Source: Rhizobium sp. NZLR1
Lineage (GTDB): Bacteria; Pseudomonadota; Alphaproteobacteria; Rhizobiales; Rhizobiaceae
DNA length: 64,000 bases
Reading direction: 5' to 3'
NCBI RefSeq assembly: GCF_017357385.1
Contig: NZ_CP071632.1
Location: 3,739,501-3,803,500, forward strand
A program made the position numbers and the translations under genes. The notes beneath the pieces are model-generated. The model made no database searches, was not told the DNA's origin, and was given only the letters and a program-made list of their open reading frames with translations. Every line of letters begins with the position of its first letter. The first letter of the stretch is position 1. Shown in pieces: positions 8,961 through 18,827 of the stretch.

Positions 8961-9548
8961 ATGACCGCTCAACAACTGAAAGCACAGCTGCGCAACGAAC
9001 GGCTGTCCGCACGCGACGCCATCCCGGGCGAGAAACGCGCCTCCAAGAGTCTCGCAATGGCTGAACATGCAGGCGAAGCGGTTGGTTTTGCGCTGGGCAC
9101 AATTGTCTCCGGCTTCCTGCCGATCCGTTCGGAAGCTAATCTCAGGCCGCTGATGGCGCGCTTTGCCGTGCGCGGTGCGCGGCTCTGCGTGCCGGCGATC
9201 CTCGATCGACAGACCATCGTCTTTCGCGAGTTGGCGGAGGGTGCGCCGCTTGTCGATACCGGTTTCGGCACGGTCGGCCCTGGCGCGGATGCCGCCATTC
9301 TTAATCCGGAAATCATGCTCGTGCCGCTTTCGGCCTTCGATGCCCGCGGCCACCGCATCGGTTACGGCGCCGGCCACTACGACCGCGCCATCAGCCGGCT
9401 GAGACAAAAAGGCCTGCATCCGAAGCTGATCGGCATTGCATTCGACTGCCAGGAAGTGGCACATGTGCCCGCTGAGCCGCACGACATAAGCCTGGATGCC
9501 ATCCTGACAGAAAGCGGCCTTCGCTTTTTTGCCTCTTGGATTGGATAG
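8961..9548 (+). CDS. 5-formyltetrahydrofolate cyclo-ligase
   Basis: This enzyme converts 5-formyl-THF to 5,10-methenyl-THF using ATP, recycling an inhibitory folate. From the ATG at 8961 (MTAQQLKAQLRNERL) the protein is 195 aa, normal for the family. The family signature is visible as PLSAFDARGHRIGYGAGHYD. The ORF extends 11 codons upstream to another ATG, but the shorter start fits the family N-terminus better. It is followed after 3 nt by the YmdB-like phosphoesterase gene. In many proteobacteria this gene sits beside zapA and 6S RNA. Here those are at 35.6-36.2 kb. Confidence 0.9.
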   Translation: MTAQQLKAQLRNERLSARDAIPGEKRASKSLAMAEHAGEAVGFALGTIVSGFLPIRSEANLRPLMARFAVRGARLCVPAILDRQTIVFRELAEGAPLVDTGFGTVGPGADAAILNPEIMLVPLSAFDARGHRIGYGAGHYDRAISRLRQKGLHPKLIGIAFDCQEVAHVPAEPHDISLDAILTESGLRFFASWIG

Positions 9549-9551
9549 GGA

Positions 9552-10376
9552 ATGCGGCTGCTTTTTTTGGGTGACATGGTCGGCAAGACGGGACGCACGG
9601 CAGTCTGGGAGCGCCTTCCCGGCCTGATCTCCGACCTCAAGCTCGATTTCGTCGTCGTCAACGGCGAGAATGCCGCCGGCGGCTTCGGCATCACCGAGGA
9701 CATCTTTCTGGAGACGATCAATGCCGGCGCCGATGTGGTGACGACGGGCAATCACGTTTGGGACCAGAAGGAAGCCGTGGCCTTTGCCGGGAGGCACGAT
9801 CAATTTCTGCGGCCGGCCAACTATCCGCAAGGCACGCCCGGCCGCGGCTCCGGCCTGTTCTATGCCAGGAATGGCGCGCGCGTGCTCGTCGCCAACGTCA
9901 TGGGCCGGGTCTTCATGCATCCGGAACTCGACGACCCGTTCAAATCGGCGGAAGTGATCCTCGCTGCCTGCCCGCTCAAGGAGCAGGCCGATGCGATCAT
10001 CTTCGATTTTCATGCAGAGGCGACCAGCGAGAAGCAATGCTTCGGCCATTTCGTCGACGGCCGCGCCAGTTTCGTCGTCGGCACCCACACGCATGTGCCG
10101 ACCGCCGACACACAGATCCTGAACGGCGGAACCGCCTATATGTCGGATGCCGGCATGTGCGGCGACTACGACTCTTCTCTCGGCATGGATAAGGAAGAGC
10201 CGCTCAACCGCTTCATCTCCAAGATGCCGAAGGGCCGCATGGAAGCCGCGAACGGCCCGGCGACGATCTGCGGCGTCGGCGTGGAGATTTCCGATAGAAC
10301 CGGCCTGGCCGAAAAGATCGCGCCGCTTCGGCTCGGGCCGCGGCTGGCCGAGACGGTGCCGGAGTTCTGGCGCTAG
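9552..10376 (+). CDS. YmdB-like metallophosphoesterase (TIGR00282 family)
   Basis: This cytosolic calcineurin-like phosphodiesterase is 274 aa. Family members such as Bacillus YmdB hydrolyse 2',3'-cyclic nucleotides and influence RNA turnover. Metal-site motifs appear in order: GDMVGKTGR (N-terminus), NGENAAGG, GNHVWD, DFHAEATSEK, GTHTHVPTAD and GMCGDYDSSLGM. It follows the cyclo-ligase by 3 nt and is probably co-transcribed. Its TAG stop lies inside the CTAG target site of the IS5-type element that follows, so the protein is intact although its natural 3' flank is displaced. Confidence 0.9.
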   Translation: MRLLFLGDMVGKTGRTAVWERLPGLISDLKLDFVVVNGENAAGGFGITEDIFLETINAGADVVTTGNHVWDQKEAVAFAGRHDQFLRPANYPQGTPGRGSGLFYARNGARVLVANVMGRVFMHPELDDPFKSAEVILAACPLKEQADAIIFDFHAEATSEKQCFGHFVDGRASFVVGTHTHVPTADTQILNGGTAYMSDAGMCGDYDSSLGMDKEEPLNRFISKMPKGRMEAANGPATICGVGVEISDRTGLAEKIAPLRLGPRLAETVPEFWR

Positions 10377-11693
10377 CAGGCTGCTGAAATTCGCTCTGCG
10401 TTGGCGCAGTTGCTTGCTGTGGGTCTGATTTTTTTACAGACTGGCTGTCGTGCGGTGGGATTTTGGCCGATTGAGGCGGGTTTTCTGGCCATATCGGCTT
10501 ATTGATCTCCCTCAAGACACACTTCGCCCGTCGATCCGATCAATTTGGGAAGGCGGATGATGTTGTACGCGACAAGGGCGAAGGTGAAGGCGGCCTTCAC
10601 CTTGTCCAGTCCGCGCAGCTTGAGCTGCGCCAGCCCGGCCGTCGTCTTGACCCAGCCGAAGACTTCCTCGATCCGCTTGCGGCAGCGCAGGCTGATCGCA
10701 TAGCCGGCACTTTGCGCCACCTCTGGCGGCACCGCCGTCTTGCGCACCTTGCCCGTCTTGCTCACCGTCCCATTGATCGCCACATGCGGCACGATCTTGC
10801 GAGCCTTCAACTCCTCGACGAAGGCTTCCGCGTCGTAGCCCTTGTCGGCGCCCAGCGTCGCCCCTTCGCCAAGGCCCTCGCTCAGTGCGCTCGCCGCATC
10901 CCGCTCGCCCGTGCCGGTCGCATGCGTCACCGCGCCGTCGACCACAAGCCCGTTGCGGTTCTCCATCAGTGCGTGCCCCAGATAGGCTAAGCGGCTCTCC
11001 TGGCCATTGCCCTTGCGGTACAGACGCGCATCCGGGTCCGTCGTCGAGGCATGCGTCTTGTTCGAGCGCTTCTCCTTGCGAAAGTTGCGCTCGCCGTTGC
11101 GGCCATCCTCCGGCGGCTCATCCGAACCGTCCTTGGCCCGGAAGCTCTTCATCGAGGCAAACGCCTTCAGCATCGTGCCGTCGACCGAAAAATGCTCCGC
11201 ACTCAACAGCCGCTTGACCGCAGGCTGCGAAAGCAACGCCGACAGGAAACCCTGGGCAACCTCCGTCGTCAGCAGCCGGTCCCGGTTCTTCGAAAACGAC
11301 GAGGCATCCCAGACCGCATCGTCGATGCCAAGCCCGACGAACCAGCGGAACAGCAGGTCGAACTCCAGCCGTTCCATCAGTTGACGCTCCGAGCGGATCG
11401 AATAGAGCATCTGCAGCAGCACCGCCCGCAGCATCCGCTCCGGCGCAATCGACGGCCGACCGGTGTTGGCATACAGCGCTGCAAACGATCCATCCAACGC
11501 CACAAACGAGGTGTTCACAAGTTCGCGCATCGCCCGAAGCGGATGCCGGGCCGGAACCCGTGCCTCAAGGTCGACATACGAAAACAGCGACCCCGTCCGA
11601 TCATCCCCGCCGCGCATCCAAATTCCCTCGAAATCACTTGCAAGATGGAATCATGTGTCCAGCCCAAAAGCCAGTGGGTTTTTCAGCAGACTG
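10377..11693. mobile_element. IS5-family insertion sequence, apparently complete
   Basis: The element is 1317 bp with imperfect terminal inverted repeats. The left end begins CAGGCTGCTGAAA and the right end, read inward, begins CAGTCTGCTGAAA (12 of 13 identical). Both ends are flanked by CTAG (10373-10376 and 11694-11697), the short target duplication expected for IS5-group elements. It carries one transposase gene on the minus strand. The left duplication contains the stop codon of the YmdB-like gene. The right one abuts an intergenic repeat, so the insertion hit the junction of gene end and repeat. Confidence 0.9.
10499..11617 (-). CDS. IS5-family transposase
   Basis: This 372-aa DDE transposase is uninterrupted, so the element could be active. 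The N-terminal DUF772-type domain includes HPLRAM and PERMLRAVLLQMLYSIRSERQLMERL. Catalytic-core motifs include FSVDGTMLKAFAS (first Asp), GADKGYDAEAFVEEL (second Asp) and RCRKRIEEVFGWVKT (Glu in the Y/R-x-E helix). It occupies nearly the whole element, leaving about 76 bp at its 5' end and 122 bp at its 3' end. Confidence 0.95.
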   Translation of the reverse strand: MRGGDDRTGSLFSYVDLEARVPARHPLRAMRELVNTSFVALDGSFAALYANTGRPSIAPERMLRAVLLQMLYSIRSERQLMERLEFDLLFRWFVGLGIDDAVWDASSFSKNRDRLLTTEVAQGFLSALLSQPAVKRLLSAEHFSVDGTMLKAFASMKSFRAKDGSDEPPEDGRNGERNFRKEKRSNKTHASTTDPDARLYRKGNGQESRLAYLGHALMENRNGLVVDGAVTHATGTGERDAASALSEGLGEGATLGADKGYDAEAFVEELKARKIVPHVAINGTVSKTGKVRKTAVPPEVAQSAGYAISLRCRKRIEEVFGWVKTTAGLAQLKLRGLDKVKAAFTFALVAYNIIRLPKLIGSTGEVCLEGDQ

Positions 11694-11697
11694 CTAG

Positions 11698-11800
11698 AGC
11701 AATTCCAGCAAAAGTGAGCAACAGTTTTGCGTCCGGAACTGTGTTAAAACAAATAGATAGAGCATTTCCGTGGTTTGGAGAAAAACGGAAATGCTCTAAG
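11698..11800. repeat. Rhizobial intergenic palindromic repeat next to the IS end
   Basis: A two-part palindromic element begins right after the IS target duplication. The first part (about 11698-11750) has weak complementarity around GCAGTTTTGC-like sequence. The second has perfect 12-bp arms, AGAGCATTTCCG (11759-11770) and CGGAAATGCTCT (11786-11797). This layout resembles the RIME-type mosaic repeats found between genes throughout Rhizobium genomes. Nothing else is seen between the IS and the gene starting at 11927. Confidence 0.7.
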
Positions 11801-11926
11801 CCCGCCGCCCCCGCGCCGATACGCAGACCCACACGCAATCGTGAGCATCCTAGTCTGGACCGCTGCGACCTCATGCCGCATCCTTCCGCCGCCAATTCAA
11901 AGTGATAGAGCGCCGGAGGGGGTGGC

Positions 11927-12772
11927 ATGAAGCCGCAATATCTTGTCCTTGCTATCGCATGCCTTGCGGCCTTCGCCGCGCCAGGTCTTGCCGGGGCACA
12001 GGGTGAGCGACCGCCCGTCAGCCACTGCCAGGCGATCGCGCAGAACGTCCCGCAGGCAACCTTCGCAAGCTTTTCCGGCGCCACGCCGCTAACGCCTGCC
12101 GTCTCCGAGGGCGAAGACGTCAAATTCACCTTCCTCGGTCATTCAACCTTCGAGATAGACACGCCCGGCGGCATCGTCATCGCGACAGATTATAACGGCT
12201 GGTACAAGCCGGGAACGATGCCCGATGTCGTGACCATGAACAAGGCGCACACGAGCCACTTTACCTTGACGCCCGATCCTGAGATCAAGCATGTGCTGCA
12301 TGGCTGGAGCGACGTTCCGGGCGAGAAGGCCAACATCAATCTCGTCATTGGCGATGCCTATATCCGCAATGTCCCGACGGATATCCGTTTCAGCTATGGC
12401 CTTGGCGGCTCGCAGGAAAACGGCAACTCCATCTTCATTTTCGAAATCGCCGGCCTTTGCATCGGCCATCTCGGCCACCTGCACTATGAACTGACGGATG
12501 CCCATTACACCGAGATCGGCCGCCTCGACATCGTCATGGTCCCGGTCGATGGTGGCCTGACCATGGGCGCCGACAGCATGAGCCGCGTCATCAAGCGGCT
12601 ACGCTCGTCGTTGATTCTGCCGATGCACCGGCGCGGCCCGCCGGTCGAAGCCTTCGTGTCAATGTTCGGCAAGGATTTCGACGTCGTCAATGCGCCCGAT
12701 GACAGTATCACCATCTCCATGCGCACCCTGCCGAAAAGGCCGCTGATCTATGTACTGAAGGGTGTGCAGTAA
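11927..12772 (+). CDS. Secreted MBL-fold metal-dependent hydrolase
   Basis: This 281-aa protein has a signal peptide (about 1-25, ending GLAGAQG), so it should be periplasmic. Metallo-beta-lactamase features are FTFLGHSTFEIDTPGG, the histidine-bearing segment NKAHTSHF, LCIGHLGHLHYEL and late residues MVPVDGG and MHRRGP. The pattern is closer to UlaG/UPF0173-type MBL proteins than to HxHxDH beta-lactamases. The substrate is unknown. It stands alone and converges on the PPOX-fold gene. Confidence 0.8.
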   Translation: MKPQYLVLAIACLAAFAAPGLAGAQGERPPVSHCQAIAQNVPQATFASFSGATPLTPAVSEGEDVKFTFLGHSTFEIDTPGGIVIATDYNGWYKPGTMPDVVTMNKAHTSHFTLTPDPEIKHVLHGWSDVPGEKANINLVIGDAYIRNVPTDIRFSYGLGGSQENGNSIFIFEIAGLCIGHLGHLHYELTDAHYTEIGRLDIVMVPVDGGLTMGADSMSRVIKRLRSSLILPMHRRGPPVEAFVSMFGKDFDVVNAPDDSITISMRTLPKRPLIYVLKGVQ

Positions 12773-12800
12773 AAAGGCCCGGCGATTTTCCCCGGGCCTA
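12773..12800 (-). terminator. Rho-independent terminator for the PPOX-fold gene
   Basis: The stem arms AGGCCCGG (12775-12782) and CCGGGCCT (12792-12799) are perfectly complementary. Read on the minus strand, the stem is followed by five T's, giving a canonical terminator for the leftward gene at 12821-13324. On the plus strand there is no T tract, so it would work poorly for the MBL gene. Confidence 0.8.
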
Positions 12801-12820
12801 AAGCGACACTCTTCAAATCA

Positions 12821-13324
12821 TCAAGCGAACTGCAGGTGGCGCTTGATGCCGACATCCGGCATCTTGTCGTCGTCAAGATTGGCCTTGGCGATCTCCCAGC
12901 CGAATTTCAGCTTGTTGCCTGTGGAAACCCAGATCTCGGCATCGTCGACATGGAGGGAAAGCATGGTGAGCTTGGGGTCTTTCTTGCCGCCATCATACCA
13001 GGCCGCGACAATCGAAGTCCAATATTCCTCGATCTTGGAAGGGTCAGGGCGCACGTCGATCACACCGGCAAGGCAGGCGTGATAGTCGTGATCCTTGCCG
13101 ATAACACAGAAATGCGCGCGGCTTCCCGGTTTTATGGCGCGCACGATGTCGGCATCGGTCTTGGTATAGAACCAGATCGTGTTGGTGGTGGGATCGGCAT
13201 GCGGCGCCATCGGCTGCATGTGCATGTCCAGCCCGGAAATCCCGAGCATGCCGGCATGAACATCGTTGACCTGATCCCAGAGCTGACGTGCTGGCTGTTC
13301 CTGCGCATCGCTGAGACTTGCCAT
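12821..13324 (-). CDS. Pyridoxamine 5'-phosphate oxidase-fold general stress protein
   Basis: This 167-aa protein has the split-barrel flavin-binding fold of the general-stress-protein 26 group. Motifs include [19 protein letters not shown], the core [21 protein letters not shown] and [16 protein letters not shown], which is typical of this subgroup. It probably binds FMN or a related cofactor. True PNPOx activity should not be assumed. AAGGAACGG precedes the ATG at 13324. It is a single gene with its own terminator, divergent from yebC. Confidence 0.85.
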   Translation of the reverse strand: MASLSDAQEQPARQLWDQVNDVHAGMLGISGLDMHMQPMAPHADPTTNTIWFYTKTDADIVRAIKPGSRAHFCVIGKDHDYHACLAGVIDVRPDPSKIEEYWTSIVAAWYDGGKKDPKLTMLSLHVDDAEIWVSTGNKLKFGWEIAKANLDDDKMPDVGIKRHLQFA

Positions 13325-13463
13325 GACCGTTCCTTTCCGTTGGATGGAGTTCCTGAAACGTCATCCCCCCGCCTTTGTTCCAAACTGCTTTTTCCTTGAA
13401 CGGGTACCGTTTCGCTCTTATAAGGCGGCCCATTCCGAACAATATGACGTGGACAGGGGTGCC

Positions 13464-14210
13464 ATGGCTGGCCATTCACAGTTTAAAAACATCATGCACC
13501 GCAAGGGCCGTCAGGATTCCGTGCGGTCAAAAATGTTCTCCAAGCTTGCGCGCGAAATCACCGTTGCCGCCAAGGCCGGCCTGCCCGACCCGACGATGAA
13601 CGCCCGCCTTCGCCTGGCGATCCAGAACGCTAAGGCCCAGTCCATGCCGAAGGACAATATCGACCGCGCCATCAAGAAGGCAGCTGGCGCCGACGGCGAA
13701 AACTACGATGAAGTCCGTTATGAGGGTTATGGCCCCGGCGGCACGGCGATCATCGTCGAAGCTCTGACCGACAACCGCAACCGCACCGCCTCCAACGTCC
13801 GTTCGATCTTCACCAAGGCTGGCGGAGCGCTTGGCGAAACCGGTTCCGTTTCCTTCTCCTTCGACCATGTCGGCGAAATCACCTACAAGCTGTCCGTCGG
13901 CGATGCCGACAAGGTGATGGAAGCCGCGATCGAAGCCGGCGCCGACGATGTCGAGACCGACGAAGACGGCCACTACATCACCTGCGGATTCGAAGCTCTC
14001 GGAGAGGTGGCAAAAGCGCTGGAAGCGAGCCTGGGCGACGCCGAGACTGTCAAAGCCGTCTGGCGCGCCCAGAACAACGTGCCGGTGGACGAAGAAAAGG
14101 CCCAGTCGCTGATGAAGCTCATCGACAGCCTGGAAGACGATGACGACGTGCAGAACGTCTACTCAAACTTCGAGGTCTCGGAAGAAGTGCTGGCGAAACT
14201 CTCGGCCTGA
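13464..14210 (+). CDS. YebC/PmpR-family transcriptional/translational regulator
   Basis: This 248-aa member of the TACO1/YebC family has the invariant N-terminus [18 protein letters not shown] and the segments [20 protein letters not shown] and [14 protein letters not shown]. Family members have been described as DNA-binding regulators, and more recently as factors easing ribosome stalling. The ATG at 13464 gives exactly the family N-terminus. The longer upstream frame does not. In many alphaproteobacteria yebC lies close to ruvC. Here two genes intervene. Confidence 0.93.
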   Translation: MAGHSQFKNIMHRKGRQDSVRSKMFSKLAREITVAAKAGLPDPTMNARLRLAIQNAKAQSMPKDNIDRAIKKAAGADGENYDEVRYEGYGPGGTAIIVEALTDNRNRTASNVRSIFTKAGGALGETGSVSFSFDHVGEITYKLSVGDADKVMEAAIEAGADDVETDEDGHYITCGFEALGEVAKALEASLGDAETVKAVWRAQNNVPVDEEKAQSLMKLIDSLEDDDDVQNVYSNFEVSEEVLAKLSA

Positions 14211-14236
14211 ATTTCCTCAGAACGATCATCAATGGA

Positions 14237-14260
14237 AAACCCGGCCGCGATGCCGGGTTT
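14237..14260 (+). terminator. Terminator after yebC
   Basis: The arms AAACCCGG and CCGGGTTT enclose an 8-nt loop about 27 nt after the yebC stop. The stem is followed by CTGCTG after TTT, so the U tract is short. It is probably functional because the next gene converges on it. Confidence 0.65.
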
Positions 14261-14321
14261 CTGCTGCCGATGGACGGTCAGCGCTCGCGATGTTCCGCCC
14301 TCGAGGCGCAGCTTGGCAAGC

Positions 14322-15323
14322 CTACGCGGCCGCCCGCATGAAATTTCCCAAGCCCGCAAACAGTTCCACCGACGTCAACCGCGCTTCGATGTCGTGGATC
14401 GGCATCGAGATGATCACCTCGTCGGCCTGCGTTTCCTTGAGAAACTCCGTCAGTTTCGCCTCCGCCGTCGTCGGCGATCCGACCACGGCGTAACGCAGCG
14501 TGTGTTCGACGTTCATCTTCTCCATCGGCGACCAGAAATTTTCCATATCGGCCAACGGGCGCGGGAACGGGCCGCGGACATTGCGGCGCAGGTTGACGAA
14601 CTGCTGCTCGGCGGAGGTGAAATGGTAGCGCGCCTCTTCGTCGGTCGCAGCCACCGCGCCCATCACGCCGACCATCACATAAGGTTTGTCGAGCGTCGAC
14701 GAGGGCTGGAAGCGGTCCCGGTAGATCGCGATCGCATCAAGCAGCATGTCGGGCGCAAAATGCGAAGCGAAGGCATAGGGAAGTCCGAGCATGGCAGCAA
14801 GCTGGGCACTGTAGAGGCTGGAGCCGAGCAGCCAGATCGGGATACGCGATGAATTGCCGGGAACCGCAAGGATCGTCTGGTTTTCGACTGGCGTATCGAG
14901 GAGTTGCTGCAATTCCACCACGTCGTTCGGGAAACTGTTCGCGCCGGCCTCGAGATTGCGCCGCAGCGCCTGTGCCGTGCGCATGTCCGTTCCCGGCGCG
15001 CGCCCGAGGCCGAGATCGATGCGGCCGGGGAAGAGCGCCTCGAGCGTGCCGAACTGCTCGGCAATCACGAGCGGCGAATGATTGGGCAGCATGATGCCGC
15101 CGGAGCCGATACGGATACGCGTTGTTGCGGCCCCGACATGGCCGATGACGACGGCAGTGGCGGCGCTGGCGATCCCCGGCATGCCGTGATGCTCGGCGAG
15201 CCAAAAGCGCTTGTAGCCGAATTGCTCGGCCTTCCCGGCCATCCGCGCCGAGCTCTCGAGAGACTGGCGGATGCTGCTGCCTTCGGCAACGGGGGAAAGG
15301 TCGAGTATGGAGAAGGGAACCAT
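14322..15323 (-). CDS. LLM-class flavin-dependent oxidoreductase (luciferase-like, MsnO8-type)
   Basis: This 333-aa TIM-barrel protein is of the bacterial luciferase-like family and uses reduced FMN or F420. The start at 15323 yields [15 protein letters not shown], the characteristic opening of family 1 luciferase-like oxidoreductases. Other signatures are [16 protein letters not shown] and [23 protein letters not shown] with [11 protein letters not shown]. The substrate is unknown. The frame extends 25 codons upstream, but those residues are not family-like. It is transcribed in the same direction as the chemoreceptor upstream, with a 126-bp gap. Confidence 0.9.
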   Translation of the reverse strand: MVPFSILDLSPVAEGSSIRQSLESSARMAGKAEQFGYKRFWLAEHHGMPGIASAATAVVIGHVGAATTRIRIGSGGIMLPNHSPLVIAEQFGTLEALFPGRIDLGLGRAPGTDMRTAQALRRNLEAGANSFPNDVVELQQLLDTPVENQTILAVPGNSSRIPIWLLGSSLYSAQLAAMLGLPYAFASHFAPDMLLDAIAIYRDRFQPSSTLDKPYVMVGVMGAVAATDEEARYHFTSAEQQFVNLRRNVRGPFPRPLADMENFWSPMEKMNVEHTLRYAVVGSPTTAEAKLTEFLKETQADEVIISMPIHDIEARLTSVELFAGLGNFMRAAA

Positions 15324-15449
15324 GGGAAACCTGCCGGGCGGTTGAACGATGCCGTCTATGTAGGTTGCCGCCCCAGCCATTCCAAACCATTCACCCAAAC
15401 GAAAGGGCCGCGCGAGCGCGACCCAGTGTCAGCTCTCAGAAGCCACGGT

Positions 15450-17765
15450 TTACCGGTGACGGCGCAGCACATGCACTTCGGCGCTTGGGTGGTGGTTTCC
15501 GTGCGGCAGCGTGAAATTACCGAGCTGGCGATCCATTTCCAGGGCTTCCGTTGCCAGCCTGTGGATCGCCGCCGTCGTCTCCTCGACCATCGACGCGTTC
15601 TGCTGCGTCATCGCGTCGAGTTCGGCGACGGCACTGTTGATCTCGCGTAACGTATTGGCTTCCTCGCGGGTCGCACCCATGATCTCATTGATTTGTCCGT
15701 TGATCGCCTCGACATGGGCGCCGATGCCGGTCAACGCAACGCCAGCCTTTTCCACAAGCGCCACGCCGCTTTCGACTTCATGTGTCGATTTCTGCAGCAG
15801 GCTGGAGATTTCCTTTGCCGCACTCGATGAGCGCTGTGCCAGCTCGCGCACTTCCATGGCGACGACGGCGAAGCCCTTGCCCGATTCACCGGCACGCGCC
15901 GCCTCGACGCCGGCATTGAGCGCCAAGAGGTTGGTCTGGAAAGCGATGTCGTCGATGACCGAGATGATCGTGTTGATCTGACGCGAAGACGTCTGGATTG
16001 CCTCCATCGCTGCAATTGTCTCGCGCATGATCTGGCCGGAGCCGGTCGTCTCCTTCTTGGCGTCGCGGGCGATGCGCTCGGCCTGTTCGGCTCGCTCGAT
16101 CTGCCGGCGGACGGACTGGGTGATGGCGCTGATCGCATTCGCCGTCTCGGTGATCGAGCCGGCCTGACGCTCGGTGCGCCCTGCAAGCTCGTCGGCGCCG
16201 GTGCGCATCTCCTCTGAGCCGGCACGCACCGCCATCGAGTTGCCGCCGATAGCCGTCATTGTTTCACTCAGCGTCGCCAGCGCCTCGTTGAAATTGACGC
16301 GCAGGCTTTCGAGCTCATTCGGGAAACGGGTATCGATCTGGTAGGCGAGATCGCCAGTCGCCAGATGATGCAGACCCTCATCGATCGCTTCGACGACGTG
16401 CTGCAGGCTCTTCGCCTCGGCTTCGCGCTCAGCCAGGTTCTGCTGGCGGTCGTGATCGGCCTTCAGGCGCGTTTCTTCGCTGGCGGCTTCGAGTTCGCGG
16501 CTTTCGATCAGCGACTGGCGGAAGCGAGCGAGCGCATTCGCCATCGTGCCGATCTCGTCCTTGCGGTTCTGGCTGCCGATCTCGCTGTCGAGCTTGCCGT
16601 CGGCAACATCACGGGTGACGCCGGCAAGCCGCGCAAGCGGCGAAAACAGGAAATTGGTGACGAGGCCGGTCGCGACCGCCATGACGACGAGCACGCCGAT
16701 GCCGATCATCGTCAGCAGCGTGGCGATCTCGATCGAGCCGGCATTAAGCTCGCTCAAAAGCACGCTCTCGACAACGAGGAAGCGGTCGCCACGATAGTCG
16801 ATACCGCCGACATAGGCGCGGGCCGCGCCGTCCGCCCGGCTGAAGTCGGCCACCGTCATCGCCGAATTGGCAAGCGCGTTCTTGATGAAGGTGAAAGGAG
16901 CCGCATCGAGCGTCGCAAGCTTGCCGCTCGCGTCGAGACCGACGGCGGAGCCATCGCTAGAGACGATCGCTGCCTGCGCCGTGCTGCCCTGGACGATGCC
17001 CTTGCCAAGGATACCGGTGACGATGTCGTCGCGCACCTTGAAGAGGATGATGCCCTTGGCCGCCCCGAGTTTGATGATCGGTACGGCATAGAAGATCGCC
17101 GATTTGCCGCTGGCGCCATCGACGCGAAGACCGGAAAAACCTGTCGGCGCGGCGTCATCGGTCGCCTTGGCAGTATTCTCGATCGCCTTGGCGAAGGCGA
17201 TACCGGCGCCGGTGGTCTTCCACGCGTCCGACTTGAGGTTCTCGGCGAAATCGTCTTGCTTCTTGTAGGAATAGAGGACCGTGCCGTCGAGGTCGGCAAT
17301 CAGCAGATCGCTGAAGGCGGTACCCTCGAGATCGCGGGCAACTTCGCCCTGCGTTTTCTCGTGGTTCGAATAATAAAAGCCGCTCGGTCCTTCCGGCTTC
17401 ATCAGCTTCTCCCGCTGGTCGGCCGGGTTGGGATTGCCCGCAATGAAAACCTTCTTCAATTCGGCGCGGGCATCGCCCGAGGTCTTCTCGATCGTCTTCC
17501 AGCCGCTCTTCAGGCTGGTGATCGACATCTGCAACGCTTCGATGCGCGCGATGGAATTTGCCTGGTTTTCAAGCTGCGTCAGCTGGTCCTGCAGCATGTC
17601 GCCGCGAAAGATCAGCACGCTCTCCTTAGCCTTCAGCGCTTGCTCGTCGGAGATCCGGCTGCTGGCAAAATAGGCAAGCACGTCGATCACGGCGATCGAT
17701 AGCACGGTCAGCAGAATGAATGTGGCAATGACCTTGAAGGACAGGGACTGAAATCTCTGAGCCAT
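15450..17765 (-). CDS. Methyl-accepting chemotaxis protein
   Basis: This transmembrane chemoreceptor is 771 aa from the ATG at 17765. It has TM1 at about 8-34, a large periplasmic sensor region (about 35-345), TM2 at about 347-373, a HAMP domain ([21 protein letters not shown] region), and a long helical signalling domain. The highly conserved tip reads [23 protein letters not shown] and then [18 protein letters not shown]. It ends [22 protein letters not shown], without a C-terminal CheR/CheB-docking pentapeptide such as NWETF. The ligand is unknown. CheB and CheR are encoded at the far end of the window, not in this operon. Confidence 0.93.
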   Translation of the reverse strand: MAQRFQSLSFKVIATFILLTVLSIAVIDVLAYFASSRISDEQALKAKESVLIFRGDMLQDQLTQLENQANSIARIEALQMSITSLKSGWKTIEKTSGDARAELKKVFIAGNPNPADQREKLMKPEGPSGFYYSNHEKTQGEVARDLEGTAFSDLLIADLDGTVLYSYKKQDDFAENLKSDAWKTTGAGIAFAKAIENTAKATDDAAPTGFSGLRVDGASGKSAIFYAVPIIKLGAAKGIILFKVRDDIVTGILGKGIVQGSTAQAAIVSSDGSAVGLDASGKLATLDAAPFTFIKNALANSAMTVADFSRADGAARAYVGGIDYRGDRFLVVESVLLSELNAGSIEIATLLTMIGIGVLVVMAVATGLVTNFLFSPLARLAGVTRDVADGKLDSEIGSQNRKDEIGTMANALARFRQSLIESRELEAASEETRLKADHDRQQNLAEREAEAKSLQHVVEAIDEGLHHLATGDLAYQIDTRFPNELESLRVNFNEALATLSETMTAIGGNSMAVRAGSEEMRTGADELAGRTERQAGSITETANAISAITQSVRRQIERAEQAERIARDAKKETTGSGQIMRETIAAMEAIQTSSRQINTIISVIDDIAFQTNLLALNAGVEAARAGESGKGFAVVAMEVRELAQRSSSAAKEISSLLQKSTHEVESGVALVEKAGVALTGIGAHVEAINGQINEIMGATREEANTLREINSAVAELDAMTQQNASMVEETTAAIHRLATEALEMDRQLGNFTLPHGNHHPSAEVHVLRRHR

Positions 17766-18008
17766 GTACGACGAACCCCTTCTGACACGCCTGCCGGCGT
17801 GGGCACGCAGCGCATGCCTGATCGACCGATCTTTAAACCGAACATCGGGGGGCTTATCTCCTTGCGACACGAGACCCCCTTCGTATTTGACACTAGAATT
17901 CAAGCATCTGTTTTAATTCGCGGTAAATGGAGCGGCTTAAATCCGAGAATGTTTTTGTTTTGTTCACATATCGATGGCAGTTATTTCGCAGTCGCTATAG
18001 GTTGAACC

Positions 18009-18518
18009 ATGCAAAATACGATTCGCATCGTCGGCATCGATCCCGGGCTTCGCCGCACCGGCTGGGGAATCATCGACACGCTGGGCAATTCCCTGCGGTT
18101 TGTGGCCTCCGGAACCGTGACCTCCGATGGAGACATGGACCTCGCCTCTCGCCTCTGCCAGTTGCACGATGGCCTGGCGGAGGTCGTCCATAGCTACGCG
18201 CCGGATGAAGCCGCCGTCGAACAGACCTTCGTCAACAAGGATGCTGTGGCGACCCTGAAACTTGGCCAGGCCCGCGGCATCGCCATGCTGGTGCCGGCCC
18301 GCGCCGGACTGCAGGTCTCCGAATATGCTCCGAATGCCGTGAAGAAGGCGGTCATCGGCGTCGGCCATGGCGAAAAACGCCAGATCCATATGATGTTGAA
18401 AATCCTGATGCCGAAAGTTGAATTCAAGGGCGATGACGCCGCCGACGCCCTGGCGATCGCCATCTGCCATGCCCACAATCGCGGCAGCAACCGGATGCGG
18501 CAGGCACTGGCCGGCTAG
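18009..18518 (+). CDS. ruvC: Holliday junction endonuclease RuvC
   Basis: RuvC resolves Holliday junctions with RuvAB during recombinational repair. The protein is 169 aa with the RNase H-like acidic tetrad visible: D11 ([11 protein letters not shown]), E71 (AAVEQTF), and D143 and D146 ([16 protein letters not shown]). It starts the ruv operon. A VapBC-like module begins 57 nt after its stop and separates it from ruvA. No clear SOS box of the alphaproteobacterial GTTC-N7-GTTC form was found upstream. Confidence 0.96.
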   Translation: MQNTIRIVGIDPGLRRTGWGIIDTLGNSLRFVASGTVTSDGDMDLASRLCQLHDGLAEVVHSYAPDEAAVEQTFVNKDAVATLKLGQARGIAMLVPARAGLQVSEYAPNAVKKAVIGVGHGEKRQIHMMLKILMPKVEFKGDDAADALAIAICHAHNRGSNRMRQALAG

Positions 18519-18575
18519 TTTGTTCTTGACTTGTTCCGATGGTAAGGATAATTCTTACTTTGAAGGAGCAGCAAG

Positions 18576-18827
18576 ATGCGCGTCACGTCCAAAGGCCAGG
18601 TCACCATCCCTCGCGATCTCAGGGAGCTTGCCGGCATCGAGGCCAACAGCGAGGTCATCTTCTCGATCGAGAACGGCAAGCTGGTTGTCTCGCCGAAAAA
18701 TGGCAAACAGGAGATCGAGGATAGAGGTCGGCTCGACCGGTTCCTGCAGACGATCCGTCGTCTCGAAGGAACCGGTGATCAGGAGATCGATGCCGAAGAC
18801 CTCATGTCGATGACCCGTGATCGCTGA
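18576..18827 (+). CDS. AbrB/MazE-fold antitoxin of ruvC-ruvA intergenic TA module
   Basis: This 83-aa protein has an N-terminal swapped-hairpin AbrB fold (VTSKGQVTIPRDLRELAGI) that binds DNA. A C-terminal tail (about 50-83, RLDRFLQTIRRLEG) is likely to wrap the toxin. It should repress its own operon and neutralise the PIN toxin, whose ATG overlaps its stop by one base. An AAGGAGCAG site precedes the start. The upstream 57 bp contains TTGTTCC and TAAGGATAATTCTTA-like sequence that could serve as promoter or operator. It lies in the ruvC-ruvA gap. Confidence 0.85.
   Translation: MRVTSKGQVTIPRDLRELAGIEANSEVIFSIENGKLVVSPKNGKQEIEDRGRLDRFLQTIRRLEGTGDQEIDAEDLMSMTRDR

Noticed and set aside
17912-17926. 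CtrA-like TTAA-N7-TAAA upstream of the chemoreceptor and ruvC
   Set aside because: Two fixed positions depart from the consensus in an AT-rich stretch where chance matches are likely.
17962-17976. Possible SOS (LexA) box upstream of ruvC
   Set aside because: The sequence GTTC-N7-GATG keeps only part of the alphaproteobacterial GTTC-N7-GTTC consensus. The match is too weak to call.
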